The translations under genes were made by a program, and so were the position numbers. 64,000 bases of DNA from Turritopsis dohrnii (Eukaryota; Cnidaria; Hydrozoa; Anthoathecata; Oceaniidae). Under the pieces are notes generated by a model, which saw only the letters and a list, made by a program, of their open reading frames with translations, had not been told where the DNA came from and did not search any database. Each line of letters opens with the position of its first letter. Positions within the stretch are counted from its first letter, which is position 1. Of this stretch, positions 12,829-48,721 are shown one piece after another. The stretch spans positions 620,001 to 684,000 of the forward strand of contig BQMF02000020.1 in NCBI GenBank assembly GCA_027922465.2. The letters are read 5' to 3'.

Positions 12829-15696
12829 ATGAATGCTGAACTTGAAACAATATTTGTCGAAATTTGCCTCCCAAATCAAAGCAATATTATAGTCGGTAAT
12901 ATTTATAACAATCCAAGGATGTCTATAAATTTATTTAATTCTGAATTTCTTAAACCTCTTCTCCACAAAATAACTCCTGAGAAAAAGCAAATTCTTCTAC
13001 TTGGGGATTTCAATATAAATCTCCTCAAATGTAATGAGGATCCTGATATTATGTCCTTTATGGACATTATTAGCTCCCATCTCATACTTCCTCAGATCTT
13101 TTTACCAACAAGAGTGACTGAGTTCTCTAAAACCCTGATTGACAACATCTTCTCCACTCCCACTGACTCTGGCACCATATCTGGTAACCTCTGTTATTCT
13201 ATATCTGACCACCTTCCTCAATGTTGCTTGTTTCCTTCACTAGAGAAATGTGGGACTGGGGATAATGGACCATACTTTCGAAAAGACTGGTCAAAATTCA
13301 ATAGGGAGGATTTCCTTCTGGACTATTTTAACATTCAATGGGACCATCTTTTTGAAAACTTTAACTATAATCCTGAACAGTGCTATAATATTTTCAATGA
13401 CAAGATCAAAGTCCTTCTGGAGCGACATGTACCCACCGTCAGGTCCAGGTCAAATCAAAGCCCTGGATCACTCCAGGAATTCTGAAATCCATTTCGAAAC
13501 GTGATTTTTTTCATCGCAAATTCATCAAAGCTTCAAAAATTGATGATAAAACTAGATATCTGGCTCTTTTCAAATCCTACAGAAACCAAATTGTATCCTT
13601 GTGTAGAAGAAGCAAATCTAACCACTACAAGAGATATTTTACCCGTAACTCTGACAATATGCAAAAAATCTGGTCAGGTGTTCGTGAAATAACCTGCTCT
13701 AAGACACCTAGATCCTCCGATCCGATCTCGCTATCGATTGGAGGCTCTATCTCATCTAAACCCAATGAAGTCACCAATCTTTTTAATGATTTCTTCACAT
13801 CAATAGCGGACTCAATCAGATCCAAAACTCCTCCCTCTAACTCACATTTTTCAAGGTTTCTCAAAAATAGAAATCCAAACTCAATTTTTCTCAGACCTAC
13901 CTCACCTGAAGAAATTGTTGAAATAATTGGTAACTTTTCAGATTCAAAATCTTATGGTCCGAACAGTATACCAGTCAGAATTCTGAATTTACTCAAACTT
14001 GAGATTTCTAAACCTATTTCTTCTTTGATTAATTATTCCTTTGAAACCGGAGTCTTTCCCTCAGTCCTTAAGATCTCTAAAGTGGTTCCTGTTTTCAAAA
14101 ACAAAGGAACACCTCTAGAGTTCTCTAACTACCGTCCTATTTCTTTACTCTCGAATGTTGAAAAAATCTATGAGAAAGCAATGTACTCCCGACTTATGGA
14201 TTTTCTCAATAGATTTAAGCAGATTTATTCTAGGCAATTTGGTTTCAGGAAAAAACACTCTACTATTGATACTCTTATCAATATTGTTGAACACATTCGC
14301 GATAAACTTGACAAGGGTGAGTTAGCCTGTGGTGTGTTCGTCGATCTCCAGAAGGCCTTTGACACTGTTGATCATGAAATCTTACTTTCAAAACTTAAGC
14401 ACTATGGCATTAGAGGCGTTGCCAATAATTGGTTTAGGTCCTACCTTTCAGAACGCTCTCAATTTGTCAGTATTCGCAACTCTAATTCGAAACTAAAACT
14501 CATCAAACATGGAGTCCCTCAAGGCTCTGTTTTGGGTCCTCTCCTATTTTTGTTGTATATTAACGATCTCTGCTATTGTATTCGTACGTCAAACACATAC
14601 CACTTTGCAGATGACACTCATCTACTAAACTTTGCAAATTCAGTGAAATCTCTCTGTGGACGAGTTAATGCTGATCTCAGGATTCTGATCGAATGGTTGA
14701 ATGTCAACAAAATCTCTCTTAACGCTAGCAAAACTGAGTTCGTGATTTTTAGATCTCCCAGGAAGTATCTTGACCGCACTCCTCGCATTAAACTTGCAGG
14801 TCACTTTTTATCTCAAAGTAAAAGTGTTAAATATCTTGGTGTTTTGCTGGATGAACATCTCAATTGGAAAAGTCATGTCTCCTTACTAACCTCAAAACTC
14901 AGAAGAGCCAATGGTGCTCTCTCAAAACTTCGGCATTTTGTTTCAGTTGACGTCCTTCTCAATGTCTACCATGCCATTTTCATGTCCCATGCAAGATATG
15001 CCTGTCAAGTCTGGGGACTCTGTGATAACTCTGTTACTCACAGAGTTCTCACACTTCAAAACACGTCACTAAGACTAATGACATTCTCCCATCCCAGAAC
15101 CTCAGCCACTAAATTGTATGCTGATCTTGGAATTCTTAAATTTTTTGATCTAGTCAAAGTAATGAACATCCTATATGTTCATAGATTTCTCAACCAAAAT
15201 CTACCGACTGATAGCCTTGCGAATCTTAGGTTTGACAAAATAAGTCATTCATTTGGAACTAGAGGTGGCTGTAGGGGTCTTCTCAAGCTACAGTGTGTTA
15301 ATGCGTCATCGTTTGGTTTGAACTCTTTTTGTCGCACATCTTCCCTTCAGTGGAACCAGTTTCAACTAAATTTTCCTAATCTCAACCTTTCTGACATCAC
15401 ACCTTCTAAACTGAGATCCCTTGCAACGCAATTTTATATCAACTCGTACACTGATGGATAAATGTATAAAGGACTTATTTATAAAATGTACAAAAAATTA
15501 AGTTTTTTTTAACTTCTATTTCTTTAGTAAGACAGAATTGTATTATTTATTTTGATATGCATTTATAATTTTTTTTTCCTTATATTTCTTTATTTTTATG
15601 GTTGCACCTTGTATTTAAGTTTTTTAACTATTTGGGTGTCCCATCCGTCTTTTTGGCGGTAAATATATTTTCAATTCAATTCAATTCAATTCAATT
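12829..15696 (+). mobile_element. CR1/Jockey-type LINE, 5'-truncated, RT open, one frameshift
   Basis: From 12,829 the frame encodes the C-terminal half of an APE-like endonuclease (IIVGNIYNNPR, LLLGDFNINLL, TRVTEFSKTLIDNIFS, ISDHLP). A frameshift near 13,445 moves the reading into the frame of a long uninterrupted RT stretch to 15,461. RT landmarks are in order: [73 protein letters not shown] (catalytic) and YLGVLLDEHLNW. The element ends in a (TTCAA)n microsatellite at about 15,669-15,696, a 3' end type used by CR1-like LINEs. It inserted into an older opposite-strand LINE. Low decay suggests it is young, but the 5' truncation and frameshift make it inactive. Confidence 0.95.
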
Positions 15697-16660
15697 TGTT
15701 ATTTCCTTTAGACGTATCACATAAAAGCCTATTTGCCCTGTCATGAATGGTATCAATTTTATGCAATAAGCATCTACTTGAAAAACCCCATATAAGTGCG
15801 CAATAATTGAAGTTACTAAAAATAAACGAATTGGAAATAATACGACGTTTAGACATAAATAAGATGATAAACGCTTCAGTGCATTGATCTTGGCATTAGC
15901 CTTCTTGCACAGGGGGCGATCATGCTCATTGAAAGAAAGCTGATTGTCAAGAACAATGCCTAACAACTTTACATGTTGTGACTCCTTCACAATAATATTT
16001 CCCAGATTCAATGTAAATATATTTACATTCTTTAAAAATTCATTAAAAATAAACATAAGATCGTTGATAAAAATATTAAACAATAAGGGGCCAAGAATTG
16101 ATCCTTGTGGTACACCACTAATAATCTCAAGATGCTATAAAAACCATCGATTCCCACTCTTTGAGATCTACCACTTAGATAACTTTTTATGAGACAGAGA
16201 GCCCTCCTGGAAAAACCACAAGCATATAGTTTCGCTATTAATAGATTATGATCAATGCAGTCAAATGCTTTACTCAAATCCATTAATAACGCTACAGCAT
16301 TTTCCTTGTCAAGATCTTTATGCCACGATTCCAACAACATGTAAAACCTGTTGGTTGTTATAGCCCTTACGAAAAACTACGTACTTATCATATAATATAC
16401 GTTCAAATATTTTAGATGCGCTACTCAATTTACTGACAGGCCTATAGTTATTTTTACAAGAACGAGCTCCATTCTTATACAGGGGGCAAATATCAGCGAA
16501 TTTCATCCATTCAGGAAAGATTTCGTCATTAATACATTTCGAGAATAACTTGTTAAAATGCTCTGCATAGTTGTCAGCTTATTTTTTCAAAAATTTCGCT
16601 GGAGTTTCACCATGAGGACCAGATTTATTTTCCTTCAAAGCGCTATAGCCTCCTTAGCCA
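15697..16660 (-). mobile_element. Old LINE, RT core fragment (other half of the split element)
   Basis: Minus strand with several frameshifts. Contains the RT blocks FADICPLYKNGARS, NYRPVSKLSSASKIFERIL, ALLMDLSKAFDCIDHNLL, SYLSGRSQRVGIDG and the late block VKLLGIVLDNQLSFNEH. The catalytic loop region is scrambled. In LINE order this comes before the 12,318-12,828 fragment, so the two are one element interrupted by the 12,829-15,696 insertion. Confidence 0.87.
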
Positions 16661-16997
16661 CCCTGCTCCGCGGTGCCTGTAAGAAAGATTGCAACTTTGT
16701 GAGTGATTTGGATATGAGAAACATTCAAATAAAACCCAAATTAAAAAAATTTTGATTATATAAAAAACAAAGAAGATCACACATCTGTAATATGGTATGA
16801 TGAATTCTCATTATTATGGAAATGAATAAAACCAAGAGATTTTAGAAAAACATGTTTCGAGAGATCAGAGTTCTTAATGCGTGCTATTGATCCAAATCTA
16901 AAACTGACTAATTTACCCAAGACCCGAATAGAAAATGACAGACAATTTTGTACGGTGATGAAAATTATGAGTTAAAAAAAATAAGGCTGTCCCCTAA

Positions 16998-17744
16998 AGC
17001 CTGGTACCCACTAGAAAGCGTTAGGAAGTGTTAAGCTTAACGCTAGCGCCACTTGACACCAGGCGCTAGCGCTAGCGTTATTGAAAAATCATTATTTAAA
17101 TGGGTACCATTAACACTTGTGACTTAACGCCTTAACGTTGGTAACTAAAAACAAACAAAAATCAAGCATCAGTCTTATTCAAAATAGCTGCTGTGAACAA
17201 GCACTATCTCCTGCTACTGGCGATGATAATGTTAAAACGAAGACCACTTGACCAACAGTTTTTTTATATATCTTTTCTGTGGTATTCTTTACATTGCTTG
17301 TCATACAAGGCTGGAAATTTTCTAACTTCTTCAGCTATTGCAATATCGTCCATCTTTGTTAATCTCAACGACTCAGCATTACATTTTACTTACAAAAAGA
17401 TTTTTCCGTGTATGTCAATATACAAAATAGAATATTCCAACGTTCGAAAGCTATTAAAACGTTCGAAATATGCTTAACACAGCTTAACACAGGCGTCTAG
17501 AATGAAATCGATTTCATTCTAGACGCCTCGTGTGTTAAGGCCTAACGCAAGGCGTTAACGACCTTAAAATCTTCATTCTAGACGCCATGACATTAAGGTG
17601 CGTTAAGGCTTAACGCCTTGGCGCTAAGCTTAACGTAATTTGGTACACACTACAGAAGTGTTAAGCTTAACACCAAGGCGTCTAAGCTGCGTTAGGCTTA
17701 ACACGGTGGTGTTAAGCTTAACACCGCCTAATGGGTACCAGGCT
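16998..17744. mobile_element. PIF/Harbinger-like MITE
   Basis: Perfect 13-bp terminal inverted repeats (AGCCTGGTACCCA at 16,998-17,010 and its complement at 17,732-17,744), flanked by direct TAA target duplications at 16,995-16,997 and 17,745-17,747. A 3-bp TWA duplication is typical of PIF/Harbinger. The interior is a mosaic of palindromic words such as GTTAAGCTTAAC and CTAGCGCTAG and has no transposase ORF. Confidence 0.85.
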
Positions 17745-17750
17745 TAAAGA

Positions 17751-19271
17751 TTAGTCCTCACCAGGCGTTAAGAAGAATTAGCGCGAAATCCTTAGCGCGA
17801 TAAAATAAAGCGATAATTTGGTGAGGGTGGATTTCGCGCTAAATACTTGTCTAGCGCCATAAATTATAAAAATGTTTTGATATTTCAACGCGTTATTATA
17901 ACGCTATAGCGGCATATCAACTTTTTTGCTAAATTAAGTTACGTCTAAAACGAAATATTAAATATCACGGCAGTCTTGATGTTACAAGAAAAGTTGAAAG
18001 CCATAATTGCCATAATTGCCGACAAAGGGACTGATGTCATTAACAAAGAAAAGTAATCGTTCTGTCTACGATCTGCAGTCAAGTTTTAGACAAGGGGAGA
18101 AAATTCACTTGGAAACATCAATAACAAAATCGAGAAGAAGAGGATTTCGAAACCTTGAAATAACCGCATGAGCTTTCTATACTCAGTTGGATAGTTTATG
18201 TTGAATGCATGAAAAGAATCCTTGATAATTACAAATCACTCATGCAATTATGAGAAGAATGTTTGGAAGAAAGCTAGACCAGGAGACAAAAGCAAGAATT
18301 GTTGGGTGCAAAATTCAAATGGAATCGTTTTGCTTTTTTTTTCGGGCTCAAATTATCTTACAAATTGTATTCCAATCTATCCAGATCACTACTGTCAGAA
18401 AGAATGCCAGCAATCAAAGGTAGAAAGTGTGCTGATCTGGTTGTAAATACATTACAAAGTATGAGTAAAGATGAAAAGTTTAATTTATTTTTCGAGGCAA
18501 CCAAGAAAGCATTGGACTCAATCCAAAAAGTCGGAACACCAGTCTTGCCACGAAAGAGAAAACGGCACAACTACTCCGTCCTCCAATACCAGACCAGCTT
18601 TGAAGGACCATGACAGTAATGCATACCAGCCAGAAACAGTCAATGATTACTTCATGGAAACAAAATAGCAACGTAGAAGAATTGCTGTTAAAACCAGAAG
18701 TTGATAGTTCAGAAACCTATTGAATCAGAGATTTTGATCATGTTCATTTGGAAAGCGAGTTTCATCTCCTTCCCTCCATTTGGGATCAGTCTGCACCAGT
18801 TGATTTTCGCGAAATATGCAAGATGCTTCAAAAATATAAAAAGAAAAACGACAATTGATAAAGAACGTCTGGACCACAATTCTTATCGTACTGAAGAGTG
18901 GTGCCACATCAGCTAAGCCCGAACGCTCTTTTTCAAACAAAGAAGAATCACAACTTGAATCAATTCAACTATGGGTCAAAAAAGATTCAATTCGTTCTCA
19001 ATTTTAAATGCCCACACTGATATAGTAGTAGATAAAATGTTGAAGACAGGCGTCGGAGTGAGTTCGAAATTTTCAAAGATCTTCAGTGACTTTTTATAGT
19101 AATGATTTAATATCATTAGTTACATTAGTGTGCTATATCAACAAATAAAATACGTTTTTTGAAAGCCTCCCAGTCGTTTTAAGAGCTCTAGAACCCAAAA
19201 TTTTCTCTGTCTTTTGGTCCCCTCACTTAAAACTACAAGCCGTGGCCATGTTAGCGCTTGGTGAGGACTAA
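17751..19271 (+). mobile_element. Decayed hAT-superfamily DNA transposon
   Basis: Inverted termini TTAGTCCTCACCA at 17,751-17,763 and its complement at 19,259-19,271. Flanking 8-mers CTTAAAGA and GCTTAAGA are near-matching, compatible with a worn 8-bp hAT duplication. The interior has transposase remnants in several frames: around 18,400-18,570 a block with GRKCADLVVNTLQSM..NLFFEA followed by a LPRKRKR stretch, typical of ZMYM1/hAT-like transposases, and near 18,895-18,945 a SAKPERSFSN block resembling the hAT C-terminal dimerisation motif. Frameshifts and stops rule out an intact enzyme. Confidence 0.72.
18299..18945 (+). pseudogene. hAT transposase remnant
   Basis: Broken coding remnant inside the 17,751-19,271 element. 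The best stretch is one frame from 18,299 to 18,613. Continuation in other frames gives YQPETVNDYF and then SAKPERSFSN. Similarity is to hAT-family transposases by motif only; no catalytic residues can be placed with confidence. Confidence 0.6.
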
Positions 19272-19838
19272 GCTTAAGAGAAGTGCTGTTTAATCACAAA
19301 ACGGCTTCAGTTTGAAACAAACCACCACCACAAGTAACCAAAAGATTCCCTTCCTTTTGAAATACTAAAGATATATTGAAAAAAATGTGGTAATTTTTAC
19401 ATTTTATCTGTTAATTGTCTGCTTGCTCTTGCGATGATTGAAAGTTGGTATTGTAATACTCCGCTCAGCTCAATACATTATTAACATTTTTCGATTCAGC
19501 GAGCATATAATATGTATCCGTCACACAATCTCATTGTATGCAACTTTTTCTATTAATTTATTCCAACGGATTGATCAAGTCGTCTGTGTGATGTTTACAC
19601 CACGGCTCACAAATTGTCAGTTGTTATAACAACCATTTCGCGTCTGGGAAAAACTAAGTCATAAGATCTCGCCAGAAAATTAAAATCAAAATATAATATA
19701 TTTATTCAGGTGAACTGGAAATAGGGAAAATTTTAGTCGTACACAAAAGCCAACATTAACCACTTTTCATTACTGAATATATAGTCAGACAGCAACTGCA
19801 TTGAACATCGTCAAGAGAACGACGATACACAAAGATCA

Positions 19839-20302
19839 GAAAGTCAAGAGAGACCCTGGGTTCGAGGTTGCATCATTAGGATTTAGATAAAAAAAAGCAA
19901 ATATAAAATATAGGAGCATGAAGAGAAGCGACACAATTCGTAGCTATTTTATCAGAATCTATTCAAATTTCTTTTGGTCCAAGTGCATTCTCTATTAGAT
20001 TTACAATAGTTTTTACTCACTTCATCCGTTTGGATGATTGACTGAAATAAACTCCATATTGGAAATTTACTTCCTGGAAACTTTTAACAGCGGACTGGAA
20101 AAGAAAAGTGAGTTTAGAATTTCTAAGTGATGCTAATATTGCAGTGGAATGTAAGTAACAATTTATTTTCACTGGCAGGCAAGATATCTTGAAGAAGCAG
20201 AACAAAACTTTTGTTTTCCCTATTTTTGTTTCCACGTCAGCATAGAGATTTCGCCAGTCTCTTACTGCTCAACCTCGAACCCAGGGTTTCTTGCCTTTTC
20301 GA
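19839..20302. mobile_element. Non-autonomous TIR element (CCTGGGTTCGAGGTTG family)
   Basis: Left end at about 19,839-19,871 and right end at about 20,270-20,302 form long inverted repeats whose inner 17 bp, CCCTGGGTTCGAGGTTG, match perfectly. A third, solo copy of the terminus lies at 20,314-20,346 in plus orientation. A degenerate copy (CCTGGGTACGAGGTTG) lies at 52,509-52,524. No ORF in the interior. Confidence 0.72.
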
Positions 20303-20346
20303 TATACGGAGGGCGAAAAGCCAAGAAACCCTGGGTTCGAGGTTGC
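20270..20346. repeat. Large inverted repeat / hairpin formed by two opposed TIR copies
   Basis: Arms of about 32 bp (20,270-20,301 and 20,314-20,345) flank a 12-base spacer. It comes from the right terminus of the TIR element facing a solo terminus. Cruciform-prone. Confidence 0.8.
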
Positions 20347-21170
20347 TTGCTGCTTAGAAATAACGAAATACACTTTTTGTATTTCTGTGCTTAATGCAAA
20401 ATTATCAAGCTACGTATAGTCGGCAGAACAAAAGAAATAATGTTGAAACTTGGTGACCAATGGTAACCAACGATAAAACCTATGATAAATAATTATGCGC
20501 ATTTTTTTTTTATCACGATTGTTAACTTGTCATAAAGATTTAACGACAGTAACTTTCTGAAAGTCATCGTTCTAACGTAAAATATTGAGAACTCGTGATG
20601 CTTAGTGCTTCTCCATATTTTCAAAACATTCTCCACTGAGAAGAAGCAAAGATTGACTGAAAACGTAAGTAAGAGGTTGGTCGCGCAACAGTTGTACGAC
20701 AGTCACGAAATTTCTGACAACAGAGTGCTGTTTATAGCAATGAATTTCCTGCTCCCATGGACGTATATCTCTTTATACGTCCATGCTGCTCCACATTTCT
20801 TATGTTGCACAGGAAAAGTAGAACAGTTTCTATTTCCACAACCTTTACGCTTATGTTTTTTAAGGATAGCGTCCCTATAAATAACGCCCATTCTGAATAC
20901 ATAGTCGAGGGTTCATGGGGTTGGCAGAGCGGAATCTACAATAAACCCGTTCTGCATAATCCTACGTGTTTTCGTACTTTTGCGCAACCTACCTGTTTTT
21001 GAGCCTAAATCACACTACTGATGTCTTTTTATGTATTAGTGTGTGAACATATAAATAAGAAAGTTTTTGGTGTAAACGAAACTTTATTAATAATCACAAA
21101 TTGAAACAAAAGAAATATACTTGTACGAGCGGGTAACCAAGGCAGCAAGGAAAAAAGAAATAGAAACAAA
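20347..21170. other. Intergenic stretch without a recognised gene
   Basis: An ORF runs 20,605-20,880 (91 codons), but I recognise no family or exon structure. It contains a perfect 12-bp hairpin at 20,756-20,785. No other feature seen. Confidence 0.4.
20756..20785. repeat. Perfect 12-bp hairpin
   Basis: CATGGACGTATA at 20,756-20,767 and its exact reverse complement at 20,774-20,785 enclose a 6-base loop. No T-run or gene context indicates a role. Confidence 0.8.
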
Positions 21171-21222
21171 TTAATTAATTTAATTTAATTTAACTTAATT
21201 TAATTAATTTAACTTAAGTTAA
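21171..21222. repeat. TTTAA/TTAA low-complexity tract
   Basis: Run of AATTTAATTTAATT-type repeats, imperfect. Confidence 0.8.
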
Positions 21223-21261
21223 AGTTAGTAAGTGTGGTCCTAAAAACATTCGCCGTACATA

Positions 21262-21986
21262 CAGTGGAATCTCTATAAAGCGGACACTATATAAAGCAGA
21301 CACCTCTTTAAGACGGACAGTTTATCTAGGAACGGATGGATTTACAGTCAAACTCTTATGAAAAAGTCTCTATAAAGCCGACAATTAGAAAGTGGACACT
21401 CCATAAAGCGGACACTTTTTTCAGGTCCCAAATGAACTTTTAGCCTATAAAAACTGTCTCTAAAGCGGACACTAAAATAACAGTAAAATAACATATTTTC
21501 TGGGAATATTTACTTTTTACAATGTTTTACTCTCTTGTCGATACTATGAATAACTTTTTTCACAATATTTATGCCAACTGAATGGCTTTGGCAGGTCGAA
21601 AAATTTTCAAATTCACAGGAATCTCGAGTTCATAGCCAGCACCATGATTCACACGTTTTCCAATCACAGTACATTTTATTGTACAGTGAGCAAGTGTTAG
21701 AAAACGCTTGAAAGTTACACAGCTTCAAAAGAAAAAGCAAACGCCAATAACATAATGTTTCAGGTGATTTCATCAACTGGATTATCGATTTTATTGACTT
21801 GTACTTTTTGCATCAAACGTGTCCTTTCTTTGCCCTATGAAACCTGTTAACTTTACAAACCTTTACAGACCCATTCTCGATTTATTTTTGCTAAATATTT
21901 TTTTTAATCTCTATAAAGCGGACATCTCCATAAAGCGGACACTTTTTTCAGGTCCCAACGGTGTCCACTTTACAGAGATTCCACTG
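21262..21986. mobile_element. pogo/Tigger-like MITE
   Basis: About 26-bp terminal inverted repeats beginning CAGTGGAATCTCT..AAAG..GGACAC (24/26 matching) are flanked by TA on both sides, as for Tc1/mariner-pogo elements. The internal sequence repeats AAAGCGGACA words and TTTTTTCAGGTCCCAA (near 21,417 and 21,944), so termini appear partly duplicated inwards. No transposase. Confidence 0.87.
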
Positions 21987-21989
21987 TAG

Positions 21990-22808
21990 ATAGAGAAGAT
22001 AATAGACAGATAGAACAACGCCAAAACCCATATATTATATAATAAAATCTTTCCAAAACAAAACTTCATGTTCATTTTACACCTTTTATTAAATTTTGTG
22101 TTTCAGAAATAAAATAATAAAAACAATGGTAGGAACAACTTTTAAGCGCCGAGCACTTGCACTTCGATTACGCACCAATGTTAAACATTCAAAAATTTAA
22201 AAACTTTTGTTGGAATTCAAAGAACGCCTCCCTCTTTAAACGCCCCTTTGAAAAATTTAATAAACGCCCGATAAAAAATGAGCTGTTTCAAAAATTTTAT
22301 GGCACTTAAAAAAGCAAGTGTAAGAATAAAGAGCGCACTTTTACACCTTCGTGAGTGGCTTCCTTCACTTCAAGATTTTTTTGTAGGGAAAATGATTTTT
22401 GTTGAAACCACAAAAATTTCTTCTCTTTTCTCAAACCATTCAAACACGTCCATAACAACTATTCACTTATTTTCACACACAGTCCAACCCTCTGATGGAA
22501 AAAGCTGACATTCATTAATCTCGTTATTCTTTACCAAGACACGGCTGGAAAAAATTTATTATATATAGAAGTTTTAAGTTTTAAAGTATGCTCTTTTTTA
22601 AAGAAAGTTTTTGGTTTGAAAGAAAAATATTCACACGAAGGAGATTAAGAAAGGAGGAGGGTTAACAAATGATTAGAACTCAGCCTTCTTTGCTGGGGTC
22701 ATCTGCACATGTTCCAAATTATTACATAGGCCGTTCCTTCTCTATTCAAGCTTCGGCGAGGTAAGTCGTGTTTATGCATAGTAGATGTGCATTCAGCTTA
22801 AACTTTAT
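21990..22808. other. Upstream flank of the dynein gene
   Basis: AT-rich, no gene recognised. Short T- and A-runs only. Confidence 0.4.
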
Positions 22809-22871
22809 GTTTCTTTAAAGGCAATCAGTTCACGTTTCTTTAAAGACAATCAGTTTCTTTAAAGGCAATTG
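22809..22871. repeat. Short tandem repeat upstream of dynein
   Basis: Three imperfect copies of GTTTCTTTAAAGGCAATCA start at about 22,809, 22,834 and 22,853, roughly 250-315 bases upstream of the dynein ATG. Could be regulatory or simple slippage. Confidence 0.75.
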
Positions 22872-23105
22872 TTCAGTAATTAGTGAAAATTCCACAGTGT
22901 ACGAAAATCTAGTGATCATATGATTTTGTTGGTTGACAAAACTCGGATGAGCCAGTGAAGTACTAAAAGGTTTTTCATCTTGCTGATGTGAATAGCTATT
23001 TTTATCCTTCCTTACATCTTATTCTTTTATTCTTTTTGTAACAACTTTTTTGAATTTGTGTTCCTTTTATTTTTTAAAAAAGTTCGATGTTTTTTAAGTT
23101 CTTTT

Positions 23106-23123
23106 CTGTTTCTTGAGTTCAGA

Positions 23124-23126
<3 letters not shown>
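23106..23126 (+). promoter_or_regulatory. Splice acceptor immediately upstream of the dynein start codon
   Basis: A pyrimidine-rich tract ends in AG at 23,121-23,122, one base before ATG 23,124. The mRNA 5' end must therefore be supplied from elsewhere, by a distant non-coding exon or by a trans-spliced leader. An AG also sits two bases before the proposed RRM1 ATG. Confidence 0.55.
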
Positions 23127-47346
<24,220 letters not shown>

Positions 47347-47839
47347 AAGAAATCCCATGAACGACTGTGAAATTGTATTTAAACGAATCTCGTATCATTT
47401 TTTTCTTTTTAATTATCACAACTGCATTAATACATTTTAGTTGAAATTCACCAGCACTTTTTCAGTTCTTTGTCACATTAAATCTTGGAATTTTTCATTT
47501 TTGTATATTTCAATGTTAATTTCATTAAATATATGAAATTGTTACACCTTGTGCTTCATTCAATTAGTAACGCATTTTGTTATTATGTTATCGGGTGCTT
47601 ATTCAATCGTTTGACTTGCGGGTATGCTACTTATACGAGAGAAGAGTTCGAACAATCCCTGCATCAACTCTTCAGTAAATGGCCAAGCATAAATATATTG
47701 TCCCCCCTAGTGTACTATTTTAAAGGAGAGGAAACATATACCCAGTATCTAAAATCAACGATTTCGTTTAAAGTATAAGAAGAAATATTGAGGTTTAATT
47801 TCGTGAATTTAGTTTCGCGGGCACTAATTTTAAAAATTT

Positions 47840-47905
47840 TTTTTATGTAGCACTGACGATGGTTGTTTAACCGAAAAGCTTCTGCTATTTTAAACTTATT
47901 GTTTT
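47840..47905 (+). mobile_element. LINE 3'-UTR relic
   Basis: TAGCACTGACGATGG..CCGAAAAGCTTCTGCTA resembles the 3' end of the LINE at about 58,855-58,905 (TAGCACTGATGATG..TCGAAAAGCTTTTGCTT). Only the terminal segment is present. Confidence 0.55.
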
Positions 47906-48530
47906 TAATGCTTACATTATCCAATGAACATGACGAACTTTGATAATAATAATAATTTTAAAAAATTTCGCGGAAATCTTCCGTTATGGTATCAGGATTG
48001 TTTGCCAACACTTCAGATATTTACATACGTTTCAAGAAAATATTAATGTTTGGTTGGACTGGATTTGTCTTTTCTCTTTCTTTTTTTACACCCGTCAATT
48101 TTCAGAATAACATGGCTTTGAGTGAAATTTGGGGTTGATTTTCCGAGGTTGTTTTTCGAAACCCAAGCGTAGCAAGAGAGATTTCAAAAGTTCATCAAAC
48201 GCGGGAAGTTTTCTGAAATTTCACAAATAACCATGTTAATCCTGGGTAATTACATGGTTGAAGTTTGACGGTTTTGCTTGCTGAGAAATTTCAAAATGGA
48301 AGGAAATTTCAGATTAATTTAAACGTCAATCAAATTTCAAGCAATCATGTGATTAACCTTTAATAGCACTTAGTAGCAAGAAATGTTTGGTGGCTTTCAA
48401 AATTGAACATTCACGACGAATTGAATGAAAAGTTTTAAATTCAGTAATGGTGACGTAAAAGTTGGGTATATATGTGGTAGCAAAACCAAGCAGGAATACC
48501 CCTTCTGTATCGACGTCTATTAATCTGCAT

Positions 48531-48584
48531 GAAGGTCATACTTTAGTGCAATTTTATGAAGGTCATACTTTAGTGCAATTTTAT
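48531..48584. repeat. Perfect 27-bp tandem duplication
   Basis: The unit beginning GAAGGTCATACTTTAG occurs twice head to tail (48,531-48,557, 48,558-48,584) with no mismatch, about 140 bases upstream of the GPCR ATG. A recent event in the presumed promoter or 5' UTR. Confidence 0.9.
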
Positions 48585-48721
48585 GGGAGTAATTATATTG
48601 ATGCTATTGTTATTGATAGATGGTGAATAAAGGGGAATTACCGATCTCATGTCATAAGTATTCATAAAAATCTTATTTAAAAAAAACTGGTAAGAAGGAT
48701 TTAGGTATTGATTGAATCAAC

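Larger units (their letters stand above)
47347..48721. other. Dynein-GPCR intergenic region
   Basis: ATTAAA at 47,477-47,482 and 47,524-47,529 are candidate dynein poly(A) signals. A LINE 3'-end relic lies near 47.85 kb and a tandem duplication at 48.53 kb. The ORF at 47,485-47,778 is not recognised. Confidence 0.45.

Noticed and set aside
20605..20880. 91-codon ORF between transposons
   Set aside because: No domain or homology by eye; interrupted by a perfect hairpin; likely chance.
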